DNA of 5,519 bases from an uncultured Oscillospiraceae bacterium (GTDB lineage: Bacteria; Bacillota; Clostridia; Oscillospirales; Oscillospiraceae), in NCBI GenBank assembly GCA_910583885.1, contig CAJUAC010000116.1, positions 1 to 5,519 on the forward strand. The letters run 5' to 3'. The position numbers and the translations under genes are program-made. Shown in pieces: positions 5,467 through 5,519 of the stretch; position 1 is the first letter of the stretch; each line of letters starts with the position of its first letter. Under the pieces are notes generated by a model. The model was not told where the DNA came from. It did not search any database and was given only the letters and a program-made list of their open reading frames with translations.

Positions 5467-5519
5467 TTACTCCTGCGCCATCATCTGGCGGACTTCCTCG
5501 CGGAGCATCCGCTTGATTT
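5467..5519 (-). CDS. C-terminal end of an unidentified gene
   Basis: The last 16 codons of a minus-strand frame, open to the window edge, read IKRMLREEVRQMMAQE and stop with TAA at 5467-5469. The charged, helix-like tail and the terminator right after the stop make a true gene end likely. Nothing identifies the product. It is not the missing N-terminal part of the coupling protein and probably belongs to the neighbouring or inserted DNA. Confidence 0.5.
   Translation of the reverse strand, partial: IKRMLREEVRQMMAQE

Noticed and set aside
1..5519. tRNA, rRNA or CRISPR array
   Set aside because: No cloverleaf, rRNA-like stretch or regularly spaced repeats were seen on either strand.

Overview
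The window is a piece of a Gram-positive integrative conjugative element of the Tn1549/Tn916-like superfamily, as found in gut Clostridia. The protein sequences and the gene order support this: on the minus strand they run VirD4-type coupling protein, VirB2/Maff2-like small membrane protein, VirB6/TrbL-like membrane protein, PrgI-family protein, VirB4 ATPase. The body is GC-rich with strong AGGAGG-type ribosome binding sites, which suggests a high-GC clostridial host (Oscillospiraceae/Lachnospiraceae type). Species cannot be named from the sequence alone.

Layout, right to left (the direction of the operon). 5467-5519 holds the last 16 codons of an unidentified minus-strand gene, closed by a clear intrinsic terminator at 5424-5451. 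An AT-rich strip at about 5371-5423 then abuts a coupling-protein gene that has lost its 5' half (4483-about 5373). The pilin-like gene (4185-4544) overlaps the end of the coupling-protein gene. A perfect 10-bp hairpin (4148-4171) separates it from the intact virB6-like gene (3271-4116). A small three-helix membrane protein gene (2942-3274) then lies on the opposite strand, with a structured leader of about 130-200 bases. Next come prgI (2380-2733), whose start codon is ATA instead of ATG, and virB4 (47-2387), which is broken by a frameshift near 2079. VirB4 ends in an AT-rich segment (1-82) that begins with a perfect 20-bp palindrome and looks foreign.

In an intact element these proteins build the mating channel: VirB4 supplies energy, VirB6 and PrgI form the inner-membrane channel, the pilin-like protein is a small membrane subunit, and VirD4 feeds in the relaxase-bound DNA. 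Here the coupling protein lacks its Walker A half, VirB4 is frameshifted and PrgI has a non-standard start. The transfer module therefore looks like a decaying relic, bounded on both sides by other DNA. The least explained part is the opposite-strand membrane protein with its hairpin-rich leader, set inside the transfer operon.
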